DNA of 13,687 nucleotides from RGIG4608 sp045651165 (lineage in GTDB: Bacteria > Bacillota > Clostridia > Oscillospirales > CAG-272): positions 1 through 13,687 of the forward strand of contig JAZRRX010000020.1 in NCBI GenBank assembly GCA_045651165.1, written 5' to 3'. The notes beneath the pieces are model-generated. The model did not search any database and was not told the origin of the DNA. It was given only the letters and a program-made list of their open reading frames with translations. Shown piece by piece: positions 7,406-13,100 of this stretch. The translations under genes were made by a program, and so were the position numbers. How positions within the stretch are numbered: position 1 is the stretch's first letter; each line of letters begins with the position of its first letter.

Positions 7406-7446
7406 TTTAGAGCAAAAATATTTACCAAATGTCAAAAAAATGTCAA
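7406..7446 (-). promoter_or_regulatory. Probable tepA promoter region with tandem -35 hexamers
   Basis: On the minus strand two perfect TTGACA hexamers occur 11 bases apart (complements of 7441-7446 and 7430-7435). The nearer one has a TCTAAA-like -10 after 18 bases. The two hexamers come from an 11-bp tandem duplication (7427-7448). Which one is used cannot be told from sequence. Confidence 0.45.
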
Positions 7447-7453
7447 AAAAACA

Positions 7454-7482
7454 TTTACAATATTGAAAAAATATGATATACT
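7454..7482 (+). promoter_or_regulatory. Sigma-A promoter of the pduL operon
   Basis: TTTACA (7454-7459) and TATACT (7477-7482) are separated by 17 bases, leaving a leader of roughly 50 bases before the pduL ATG. The ribosome site AAGAGGT is at 7528-7534. It diverges from the tepA promoter. Confidence 0.8.
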
Positions 7483-7541
7483 AACTATGTATGATAAAAA
7501 ATCAACAAAGTACAAAAATCTTTTAAAAAGAGGTAACAAAT

Positions 7542-8111
7542 ATGGCAAACAAAGTTTTAGTTGAAACTTCTGCAAGACATCTTCACTTGTCTCAGAGCAC
7601 AATCGAAACACTTTTCGGCGCAGGTCATCAGCTTACAAAGAAGAAAGATCTTTCTCAGCCCGGTCAGTATGCTTGCGAAGAAAAGGTTGAAGTTATCGGT
7701 CCTAAAGGCTCTCTTAAGATGAGCGTTCTCGGCCCTGCAAGAAATGCAGACCAGGTTGAAATTTCCCTTACAGACGCACGTTCAATCGGTGTTGTAGCTC
7801 CCGTTAGAGAATCAGGTGATATCGCTAACAGTGGTGCTTGCATCCTTCGTGGCCCTATGGGTGAAGTTGAAATTGCACAGGGTGTTATCGCTGCAAAGCG
7901 TCACATTCACTTGACACCTGCAGATGCAGAAGCATTCGGCGTTTCTGATAAGCAGATCGTAAAAGTTAAGCTTGACACAGCTCGTGCACTTATCTTTGAT
8001 GATGTTGTTGTTCGTGTAAGCCCCAGCTTCGCAGCAGCAATGCATATTGACACAGATGAATCAAACGCAGCAGGTTGCGCAGGCGTAGTTTACGGCGAAA
8101 TACTTGCATAA
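7542..8111 (+). CDS. pduL: PduL-type phosphate acyltransferase
   Basis: PduL enzymes exchange acyl groups between coenzyme A and phosphate, making acetyl or propanoyl phosphate, and are unrelated in fold to Pta. Both metal-binding repeats are visible: RHLHLS (H13, H15) and KRHIHLT (H121, H123). The late MHIDTDESNAAG motif (H168, D170) completes the zinc-site set known in the family. LGPARNADQVEIS is another family block. The 189 residues cover the catalytic domain only. There is no N-terminal encapsulation helix and no shell-protein gene nearby, so it is probably a free cytosolic enzyme linking acetyl-CoA to acetyl phosphate and ATP. It opens a three-gene unit and shares that unit's biased codon use. 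Confidence in the family is high; the preferred acyl chain is unknown. Confidence 0.93.
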   Translation: MANKVLVETSARHLHLSQSTIETLFGAGHQLTKKKDLSQPGQYACEEKVEVIGPKGSLKMSVLGPARNADQVEISLTDARSIGVVAPVRESGDIANSGACILRGPMGEVEIAQGVIAAKRHIHLTPADAEAFGVSDKQIVKVKLDTARALIFDDVVVRVSPSFAAAMHIDTDESNAAGCAGVVYGEILA

Positions 8112-8157
8112 TTAACAAAACAACAATTAAACTTATTACATAAGGAGTAAAATTAAA

Positions 8158-8874
8158 ATGAGCAAAGAATTTACATGCGAATACGCAATGAGCCGTGAGG
8201 TTGAAGAAATGTGCGTAGTTGCTAAAGGTCCCAAGCACGGACCCGCTCCCATTCCCGAAGAAGGCAAATGGGTAGAAGCAAAACAGATCAGCGACATCTC
8301 CGCATACACACATGGTGTGGGTTGGTGTGCACCCCAGCAGGGAGCTTGCAAGCTTTCCCTTAACGTTAAGAACGGTATTATCGAAGAAGCACTTGTTGAA
8401 ACAATCGGCTGCTCCGGTATGACACACTCTGCAGCTATGGCAGCAGAAATCCTTCCTGGTAAGACTCTCCTTGAAGCGCTTAACACAGACCTTGTTTGTG
8501 ACGCTATCAACACAGCTATGAGAGAACTCTTCCTTCAGATCGTTTACGGTCGTTCACAGTCTGCTTTCTCTGAAGGCGGTCTTGTAATCGGCGCAGGTAT
8601 GGAAGACCTTGGTAAGGGTGAACGTTCAATGGTTGGTACTATGTACGGTACAAAGGCAAAGGGCGTTAGATACCTTGAAATGACAGAGGGCTACTGCACA
8701 AGAATGGCTCTTGACGAAAACAACGAAGTTATCGGCTACGAATTCGTATCTCTTGGTAAGATGACAGACTTCATCAAGAAGGGCATCGAACCCAACGAAG
8801 CATACGAAAAAGCTAAAGGCACATACGGAAGATTCAATGATGCTGCTAAGTACATTGACCCCCGTAAAGAATAA
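8158..8874 (+). CDS. Diverged NifU/IscU-like iron-sulfur scaffold protein
   Basis: Residues 52-140 look like the NifU N-terminal (IscU) domain. WCAPQQGACKLSLNV is at the place of the first cysteine motif, and VETIGCSGMTHSAAMAAEIL (C85) matches the GCG-SA block. LPGKTLLEAL corresponds to the usual GK(S/T)xxEA helix. The third IscU ligand site, normally HC before a small-residue helix, reads IVYGRSQSAF here, so that cysteine is absent; extra cysteines at 7, 19, 57, 64 and 114 might compensate. At 238 residues it is nearly twice the length of IscU, with an added C-terminal domain of unknown role (about 145-238). It follows pduL by 46 bases, has its own AAGGAG site, and lies 17 bases before the GGGtGRT gene. 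Fold assignment is fair; function is inferred. Confidence 0.75.
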   Translation: MSKEFTCEYAMSREVEEMCVVAKGPKHGPAPIPEEGKWVEAKQISDISAYTHGVGWCAPQQGACKLSLNVKNGIIEEALVETIGCSGMTHSAAMAAEILPGKTLLEALNTDLVCDAINTAMRELFLQIVYGRSQSAFSEGGLVIGAGMEDLGKGERSMVGTMYGTKAKGVRYLEMTEGYCTRMALDENNEVIGYEFVSLGKMTDFIKKGIEPNEAYEKAKGTYGRFNDAAKYIDPRKE

Positions 8875-8891
8875 TAAGGAGGTAGCGTACA

Positions 8892-9890
8892 ATGGCAAAA
8901 TTTGAAGGTTACGAGAGACGTGAGGCGAAGATCCTTGCGGCTCTTAATGAATACGGAATCAACTCCATCGACGAATGTAAGGAAATTTGCGATGCATACG
9001 GCATCGACCCCTACAAAATCGTTGAAGAAACACAGCCCATCTGCTTTGAAAATGCAAAGTGGGCATATACAGTAGGTGCAGCAATCGCAATTAAGAAGGG
9101 TTGCACAAAGGCATCTGACGCAGCAGCAGCTATCGGTATCGGACTTCAGTCCTTCTGTATCCCCGGCTCCGTTGCTGAAAACAGAAAGGTTGGTCTTGGC
9201 CACGGAAACCTTGGCGCAATGCTTCTCTCCGAAGAAACAGAGTGCTTCTGCTTCCTTGCAGGTCACGAATCATTCGCAGCAGCTGAAGGCGCAATTAAGA
9301 TTGCTCTTAATGCTAATAAGGTAAGAGTTAAACCTCTTCGCGTTATCCTTAACGGTCTTGGTAAGGACGCAGCTTACATTATTTCAAGAATCAACGGTTT
9401 CACATACGTTGAAACAAAGTTTGATCCTTATACAGAGGAAGTTCATGTTCTCTCCGAAAAGCCCTTCTCTAACGGCCCCAGAGCTGACGTTAAGTGCTAC
9501 GGATCTGACTCCGTTCCCGAAGGCGTTGCTATCATGAGACTTGAAAACGTAGGCGTTTCCATTACAGGTAACTCCACTAACCCCACAAGATTCCAGCACC
9601 CCGTTGCAGGTACATATAAGAAATGGTGTACAGAAAACGGCGTTAAGTACTTCTCTGTTGCTTCCGGTGGTGGTACAGGTAGAACACTTCACCCCGATAA
9701 TATGGCAGCAGGTCCTGCTTCCTACGGTATGACAGATACACTCGGTAGAATGCACGGCGACGCACAGTTCGCAGGTTCTTCTTCCGTTCCCGCTCACGTA
9801 GAGATGATGGGTCTCATCGGCGCAGGTAACAACCCTATGGTTGGTATGACTGTTGCAGTTGCTGTTGCTATCGAAGAGGCGAACAAGTAA
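8892..9890 (+). CDS. GGGtGRT family protein, function unknown
   Basis: The motif that names the family, SGGGTGRTLHPDNMAAG, is at 258-274. It is followed by a highly polar, glycine-rich block with MHGDAQFAGSSS (287-298) and PAHVEMMG (300-307). The protein has 332 residues, no signal peptide and no clear membrane span. It has nine cysteines, including C29-x3-C33 and C118-x-C120. No catalytic family is recognisable, though the conserved G, R, H, D and S residues around 259-302 would suit a nucleotide or phosphate site; that is a guess. A perfect AAGGAGG site lies nine bases before the ATG. Tight coupling to a Fe-S scaffold relative suggests they act together, perhaps with the protein as a metal-cluster client. 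Codon use is that of a highly expressed gene. Confidence 0.85.
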   Translation: MAKFEGYERREAKILAALNEYGINSIDECKEICDAYGIDPYKIVEETQPICFENAKWAYTVGAAIAIKKGCTKASDAAAAIGIGLQSFCIPGSVAENRKVGLGHGNLGAMLLSEETECFCFLAGHESFAAAEGAIKIALNANKVRVKPLRVILNGLGKDAAYIISRINGFTYVETKFDPYTEEVHVLSEKPFSNGPRADVKCYGSDSVPEGVAIMRLENVGVSITGNSTNPTRFQHPVAGTYKKWCTENGVKYFSVASGGGTGRTLHPDNMAAGPASYGMTDTLGRMHGDAQFAGSSSVPAHVEMMGLIGAGNNPMVGMTVAVAVAIEEANK

Positions 9891-9903
9891 TTTAAATTAA
9901 TCC

Positions 9904-9939
9904 ATTAGCCTCATCAAAATAGATGAGGCTAATTTTTAC
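9904..9939 (+). terminator. Intrinsic terminator of the pduL operon
   Basis: A perfect 12-bp stem, ATTAGCCTCATC/GATGAGGCTAAT, has a six-base loop and is followed by a T run. It closes the three-gene unit. Confidence 0.93.
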
Positions 9940-9956
9940 TATAATAAAATGAGGTA
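9940..9956 (+). promoter_or_regulatory. Possible -10 box and ribosome site for the lipoprotein gene
   Basis: TATAAT at 9940-9945 follows the terminator at once and GAGGT is at 9951-9955. No good -35 hexamer is found, since its place falls in the terminator stem, and the room for a 5' leader is very short. Expression may instead come from leak past the terminator. Confidence 0.3.
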
Positions 9957-9963
9957 AAATAAT

Positions 9964-10353
9964 ATGAAAAAATTTATTGCTATTCTTATGGTTCTTATGA
10001 TTTGTTTTTCACTTGTAGCTTGTGGAAAAAACAAAAAAATCAATGAACTTAACGAAAAAGTTGATGCCCTTGAACAAGAACTTGAAAACAACAATGCCAG
10101 TGATAAAATCGTTGGCACTTGGGTTTTTGGTAGCAGTGGATATAACGCCGGCACAAAATTAACTTTGAAGGCAGACAACACTTTTTCCTTTGCCAGAGGA
10201 AGTGAATCAATTAACGGAAATTGGACATTCTTACCTGAAATTAGCACAGCTTTATTGGTTGCACAAGGCGAGGTTGAATTCGCTATTTTCGAAGAAGTAA
10301 ATGGTGTTTTAAAAGTTAATATGCAAGGCGAATATGCTGAAAAAGAAAATTGA
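9964..10353 (+). CDS. Small lipoprotein with a lipocalin-like domain
   Basis: The N-terminus is a lipoprotein signal: MKK, a hydrophobic stretch, and the lipobox LVAC with C20 as the lipidated residue. Residues 23-43 are charged heptad-like sequence that probably forms a short coiled coil or stalk. The rest (about 48-125) is strand-rich and opens with KIVGTWVFG, then LTLKADNTFSF and GNWTF. This order of G-x-W and turn residues recalls the short lipocalin-like or META-like domains found in many Firmicute lipoproteins. At 129 residues it is complete. The ligand is unknown. It lies alone between two terminators. Confidence 0.8.
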   Translation: MKKFIAILMVLMICFSLVACGKNKKINELNEKVDALEQELENNNASDKIVGTWVFGSSGYNAGTKLTLKADNTFSFARGSESINGNWTFLPEISTALLVAQGEVEFAIFEEVNGVLKVNMQGEYAEKEN

Positions 10354-10360
10354 TTTGATA

Positions 10361-10392
10361 AAAAGGTCAACTCCGCTTGGAGTTGACCTTTT
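10361..10392. terminator. Bidirectional terminator after the lipoprotein gene
   Basis: A perfect 14-bp stem, AAAAGGTCAACTCC/GGAGTTGACCTTTT, surrounds a GCTT loop. A-runs on the left and T-runs on the right let it act on both strands. Confidence 0.93.
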
Positions 10393-10411
10393 ATTTGTTT
10401 ATGTGTTTTAT

Positions 10412-10485
10412 AAATTGGTGTTTATCGGATAGTTAGAAAAGTTGGTTTGCCTTTCAAACGGGTCGTCGGAGGCATCAACCCCTAA
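10412..10485 (-). repeat. Dispersed noncoding repeat, copy 1
   Basis: Positions 10412-10447 closely match 13455-13486: both contain AAATTGG, TTTATCGG and AGTTAG in the same order and spacing. Next to it, on the minus strand, a hairpin GGGTTG - ten-base loop - CGACCC (10460-10481) has the same plan as the arms of the element at 13506. The loops differ only by transitions and the stems pair with different bases. This looks like one repeat family that is conserved as structure. Confidence 0.6.
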
Positions 10486-10490
10486 AAAAC

Positions 10491-10516
10491 AAAAAGAGGG
10501 CTCACTATAAGCCCTC
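10491..10516 (-). terminator. Minus-strand intrinsic terminator directly after a promoter
   Basis: GAGGGCT (10496-10502) pairs with AGCCCTC (10510-10516), and on the minus strand a run of five T and then six more follows. It starts about ten bases from the -10 box at 10526, so a transcript ending here would be only about 30 bases long. Confidence 0.8.
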
Positions 10517-10525
10517 AACATTTAT

Positions 10526-10554
10526 AGTATATCACAAAAATATCCGCTTGTAAA
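10526..10554 (-). promoter_or_regulatory. Minus-strand sigma-A promoter firing into a terminator
   Basis: Read on the minus strand, TTTACA (10549-10554) and TATACT (10526-10531) are 17 bases apart, the same hexamers and spacing as the pduL promoter. No gene with a ribosome site follows on the minus strand. A 37-codon open frame starts at the expected start point of transcription but has no room for a ribosome site. Confidence 0.65.
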
Positions 10555-10629
10555 CCCCCAATTTTATTTTCACATTAAAGTTCTCCCCATTGCACAAAAA
10601 ACGTTTTGAAAATTCAATTAATCTGCCAA

Positions 10630-10658
10630 TTGTTTTTTCCAAAAAATCGTGATATAAT
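10630..10658 (+). promoter_or_regulatory. Sigma-A promoter of a broken or leader-type unit
   Basis: TTGTTT (10630-10635) and TATAAT (10653-10658) are 17 bases apart. An AAAGGATGG ribosome-like site (10671-10679) and an ATG at 10689 follow. It is divergent from the minus promoter at 10526-10554. Confidence 0.65.
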
Positions 10659-10670
10659 TAAATCACAAAG

Positions 10671-10710
10671 AAAGGATGGTACAAACCGATGAAAAAGTAA
10701 GTTATCCTTT
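10671..10710 (+). other. Three-codon frame Met-Lys-Lys inside an SD-masking hairpin
   Basis: After the ribosome site the ATG at 10689 opens ATG-AAA-AAG and stops at once (TAA, 10698-10700). The ribosome site AAAGGAT (10671-10677) can pair with ATCCTTT (10704-10710), putting the mini-frame in the loop. Either this is the decayed start of a lost gene or a leader-type control element. The former seems more likely because further in-frame stops occur downstream. Confidence 0.45.
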
Positions 10711-10796
10711 TCTCAAAAGTTAATTCACCGTGAAAAATCCGAACGGAGCAAGTGAGAACAATAAAAGTTCGAGTCACTTAAAAAACATTGATATAG

Positions 10797-10988
10797 AGTC
10801 GGATTCGAATTTCTTTTGATGAAAAGACAGGACCATCACCCCTTGTTGACGTATTAGCTCGAATATCAAATGTGGATTCTCCATTGAGAGTAGTGTTGTG
10901 TGGTAACGGAGAGATTTGGCATATAGGGGTAGACAATAGAAAGAGAGGATTAAGAAAGATGTTAGATATTAAGGAGCACGAGGAGTGA
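10797..10988 (+). pseudogene. 3' fragment of an unrecognised gene
   Basis: A 63-codon open stretch with no start codon or ribosome site lies in the same frame as the ATG at 10689, separated from it by stops at 10698, 10731, 10779 and 10794. It ends TGA inside a strong terminator, which is how real genes end elsewhere in this window. Features such as LVDVLARISNVDSPLRVVL and a basic RKRGLRKML tail look protein-like. It uses GAG, AGA and AAG more than the neighbouring genes, which hints at a foreign source. I do not recognise the family. It might instead be noncoding RNA between promoter and terminator. Confidence 0.35.
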
Positions 10989-11037
10989 CCTTTAATTGTG
11001 AATTTACGACTCACAATTGGAGGTCACTTCTGTTTTT
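10984..11037 (+). terminator. Intrinsic terminator containing the fragment's stop codon
   Basis: An 18-bp stem pairs 10984-11001 with 11011-11028, with two G-U pairs in the middle and a nine-base loop, followed by TCTGTTTTT. The TGA ending the upstream fragment is within the left arm. Confidence 0.85.
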
Positions 11038-11087
11038 ATTGGACGATGATGGGAAAAGGAAATGAATAATTCGCTAACCAAACAAAA

Positions 11088-11138
11088 CAGGACACGTCAT
11101 TTTCGGCAAAGCCGAGCCCGATGTGTCCTGTATTTTTA
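11088..11138. terminator. Bidirectional stem-loop, likely end of the minus Cys-rich operon
   Basis: CAGGACACGTC (11088-11098) pairs with GATGTGTCCTG (11120-11130), and an inner CGGC-AAA-GCCG hairpin (11104-11114) forms the tip. T-rich sequence lies beyond both ends on the appropriate strand. On the minus strand it is 69 bases past the stop of the last Cys-rich gene. Confidence 0.8.
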
Positions 11139-11198
11139 TGTATATTCAAATAACAAAACTGCGATTTACATTATTTCGCATCGCAAACTATACTTTTC

Positions 11199-11417
11199 TT
11201 ATCTCAATGCCGGCCATTTTGTGTATTTAGAACAGCTTGTTCCCTGCATAGCCGTTGGGCCTTGCGTAACACTGCAAAATACATTTGCATAGCATTTTCC
11301 GCGATCTCCGGGGCTGTTGGTTTGAACAGAAGATCCTCCTGATTTAAGTTCTCTTTGTCCCGCCCAATTTGCGCAGGTTGCGCAACATTTATGACTATTA
11401 GTTGCAGTCCAACTCAT
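11199..11417 (-). CDS. Cys-rich miniprotein A, probable metal-binding
   Basis: This 72-residue protein has cysteines at 11, 12, 15, 42, 48 and 62. It shares with the next gene a common plan: CATCxxWxGxR near the start, GKC at 40-42, and CS(K/R)YxKWxxL near the end. The four cysteines present in both (12, 15, 42 and 62 here) would suit a single zinc or iron site of the CxxC...C...C type. There is no signal peptide or membrane span. An AAGGAG site lies nine bases before the ATG, which supports translation. It is the last gene of a minus-strand trio. I do not recognise a named family; a small zinc-ribbon is the best structural guess. Confidence 0.75.
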   Translation of the reverse strand: MSWTATNSHKCCATCANWAGQRELKSGGSSVQTNSPGDRGKCYANVFCSVTQGPTAMQGTSCSKYTKWPALR

Positions 11418-11467
11418 AATAAAATACTCCTTTTCTTTTTTAGTAATATGTTATTTTTTATAAAATT

Positions 11468-11683
11468 TTATTTTAAAACCGTCCACTTTTCGTAACGAGA
11501 GCAAGCTGTGTAATTACTTAATCTATCAGCTCTTGCATGCGGACCGTTTAAACACCAGCACTTCCCTTTTATGCTCGTGGAATCAAGAGTTATTCCTGTC
11601 CCCCATTGATTTGGAATTCTCGGCCCCATCCAATAATTGCAAGTGGCACATAGTTTTGTGTAACTGTTATAATACTGTGACAT
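11468..11683 (-). CDS. Cys-rich miniprotein B, paralogue of A
   Basis: This 71-residue protein has cysteines at 12, 15, 42, 44 and 61. Aligned with its neighbour it needs only a one-residue gap and shares about 21 identical residues, nearly all at C, W, G, K, R and Y positions; the intervening residues differ widely. That pattern fits an old tandem duplication held by a metal-centred fold. A GAGGGG site lies eight bases before the ATG. The gap to gene A is 50 bases and to the upstream membrane-protein gene 53 bases, so the three are probably one transcript. Function unknown; a DNA-, RNA- or protein-binding zinc-ribbon is possible. Confidence 0.75.
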   Translation of the reverse strand: MSQYYNSYTKLCATCNYWMGPRIPNQWGTGITLDSTSIKGKCWCLNGPHARADRLSNYTACSRYEKWTVLK

Positions 11684-11736
11684 ATTAAGTACCCCTCTTT
11701 GAAACGTAATTATAATAGTTCAAAGTTTTAATTTTC

Positions 11737-12765
11737 TCAGGAGTGAATTCTTTCGTATTCTTTCTTCATGCATTCCAAATAAGCAGATGCAACGGGAACA
11801 ATTCCGGTCATTTCGTTAGCATCTTGACCCAATTCCTGACACATAACTATATATGCGAGATAGAATCCTTCGTCGATATTTTTTTCATCTTGCAAGATAG
11901 AACTTAAATCACTTGAGTTTACAAGCTCAATAGGAGCATTATAAATATCAGTAGCCCAAGCTTTTCTAACCTCATCTACATTAAAAGGATCAGAATCAGT
12001 ATATGATTTCAAGGCGTCACTTTCTTCGATTACAGCCATATAGTACTCGGGAGACACTACCTGATAACTTTCTGATGCAAAACCGTTGATTTGATAATTA
12101 GCAACGCGTCCTGCAATTCCATATAGACATTTGATAAAAGGGTGTTCGAAGTTTGCCAATCCATAGCCTTTATCTCTGGAAGCTCTAAATCTCATATACT
12201 TGTCGAACAACCCACTTGTGCTAACAATAACGCTTTGTTGGAAATAATCCTCAACAACAACCTTAGCAACCACACAATCATTATTAGTAAATGCACGTTT
12301 GAACAACTCTTTTTTCATAAGTAATAAAAACGCTTCTTGAGAAATTGTAGTTCCAAATTTTTTAAAAAGATGCGCCACACCTTTTTCAAAATTTATCGAA
12401 TTTACTCCACTTTTTTCAAGTACGGAGAAAATAGCATTAAGCTCCTCATCAACGTTAAGTGAATCCAAAAACTCTTTTGCAGCATTTTCTTCCTGAAGTT
12501 TTTTGGCAGCCTCTCGTTCTTTTTCTTCTATCTTTTTTCTCTCCTCTTCTTCCCTCTGCTTCTTTTCATCTTCGACCTTTTTCTTTCTGGCAAGCTTACC
12601 GTATACCGAAAACGAGTATGATCCAAATCCTATCATACCCATAATTCCAAAAATACTCAAGAAATCTCCACCAAACATCACCAACAAAAGTGATATGGTC
12701 AATCCCGTAGCAGCAACAACCACGGATTTTTCTTTTGTTAATTCTTTAAGTTTTTCCTTATCCAT
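11737..12765 (-). CDS. Two-TM coiled-coil protein, no recognised family
   Basis: After a short charged N-terminus come two hydrophobic segments (about 15-31 and 35-55) joined by a tight GGD turn, a membrane hairpin. Residues 57-98 are almost wholly K, E, R and Q and should form a long coiled coil. The rest (about 99-342) is a soluble, mainly helical domain with aromatic residues and no motif I recognise. Both termini probably face the cytoplasm. The ATG at 12765 is chosen because AAGGAG lies ten bases upstream; the TTG three codons earlier is too close to that site. It is the first gene of the operon with the Cys-rich pair, under the palindromic operators. A scaffold or membrane sensor is conceivable but not shown. 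Confidence 0.8.
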   Translation of the reverse strand: MDKEKLKELTKEKSVVVAATGLTISLLLVMFGGDFLSIFGIMGMIGFGSYSFSVYGKLARKKKVEDEKKQREEEERKKIEEKEREAAKKLQEENAAKEFLDSLNVDEELNAIFSVLEKSGVNSINFEKGVAHLFKKFGTTISQEAFLLLMKKELFKRAFTNNDCVVAKVVVEDYFQQSVIVSTSGLFDKYMRFRASRDKGYGLANFEHPFIKCLYGIAGRVANYQINGFASESYQVVSPEYYMAVIEESDALKSYTDSDPFNVDEVRKAWATDIYNAPIELVNSSDLSSILQDEKNIDEGFYLAYIVMCQELGQDANEMTGIVPVASAYLECMKKEYERIHS

Positions 12766-12793
12766 TTTAAACAATCTCCTTGTTTTAGTTTTT

Positions 12794-12836
12794 TGTTACA
12801 AATTGTAACATAATTATTGTAACAAAATGTTACAAT
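12794..12836. promoter_or_regulatory. Double palindromic operator between divergent genes
   Basis: Two palindromes use the same half-site. TGTTACAA-A-TTGTAACA is at 12794-12810. ATTGTAACA-AAA-TGTTACAAT is at 12816-12836. Their centres are 24 bases apart, a little over two helical turns. A minus promoter (TTGTAA, complement of 12830-12835, 17 bases, TATGTT) would lie inside, so a bound regulator would block it. The Xre-type gene beginning 41 bases to the right is the obvious candidate, which would make it self-regulating. Confidence 0.75.
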
Positions 12837-12876
12837 AATGTCAAGAGATTTTGCAAAAAAGTGGAGATTTTGTTGT

Positions 12877-13098
12877 ATGAAGGAATTTTGTGGGTTGGTA
12901 GGGCTAAAAATCATCCGAAGGCAAAGAAAACTCAATCAACTCAAAGTTGCAACCGATTTGAACATTAGTCGTGAGGCCCTTTCACATTACGAAAACGGCA
13001 AAAGAAGCCCTGATGTTTATATGCTTCGCAGATTATCCAAGTATTTTAATGTATCCATCGATTTTTTAATAAATGGCGAAGAATTTCAAACAAAATAA
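12877..13098 (+). CDS. Xre-family helix-turn-helix regulator
   Basis: The 73-residue protein is essentially one HTH_3 (cro/C1) domain. LKIIRRQRKLNQLKVATDL is helices 1-2. ISREALSHYENGKRSPD (30-46) is the recognition helix and following turn. LRRLSKYFNVSIDFLING is the last pair of helices. There is no sensor or dimerisation domain beyond it. The ATG at 12877 is chosen because GGAG sits ten bases before it; an in-frame ATG at 12838 abuts the operator, lacks a ribosome site and would add 13 residues outside the domain. It probably represses the divergent operon and itself through the palindromes at 12794-12836. Confidence 0.88.
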   Translation: MKEFCGLVGLKIIRRQRKLNQLKVATDLNISREALSHYENGKRSPDVYMLRRLSKYFNVSIDFLINGEEFQTK

Positions 13099-13100
13099 TA

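Noticed and set aside
7427..7448. Tandem 11-bp repeat as a possible iteron or protein-binding array
   Set aside because: Two units only, and they are better explained as duplicated TTGACA hexamers of the tepA promoter.
7542..8111. PduL as a sign of a bacterial microcompartment locus
   Set aside because: No encapsulation peptide and no shell-protein or aldehyde dehydrogenase gene in the window.
10403..10521. 37-codon minus-strand frame across the repeat at 10412-10485
   Set aside because: The start codon falls at the predicted transcription start with no ribosome site, and the frame runs through a terminator.
10778..11014. 78-codon minus-strand open frame
   Set aside because: It has a GTG start without a ribosome site and lies over a terminator arm; the plus strand shows better signals here.
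11062..11292. 76-codon plus-strand open frame
   Set aside because: It reads through a strong hairpin and overlaps the end of the Cys-rich gene, which has far better support.
12838..12876. Upstream ATG for the Xre regulator
   Set aside because: It directly abuts the operator and has no ribosome site; the ATG at 12877 has GGAG upstream and starts at the domain boundary.
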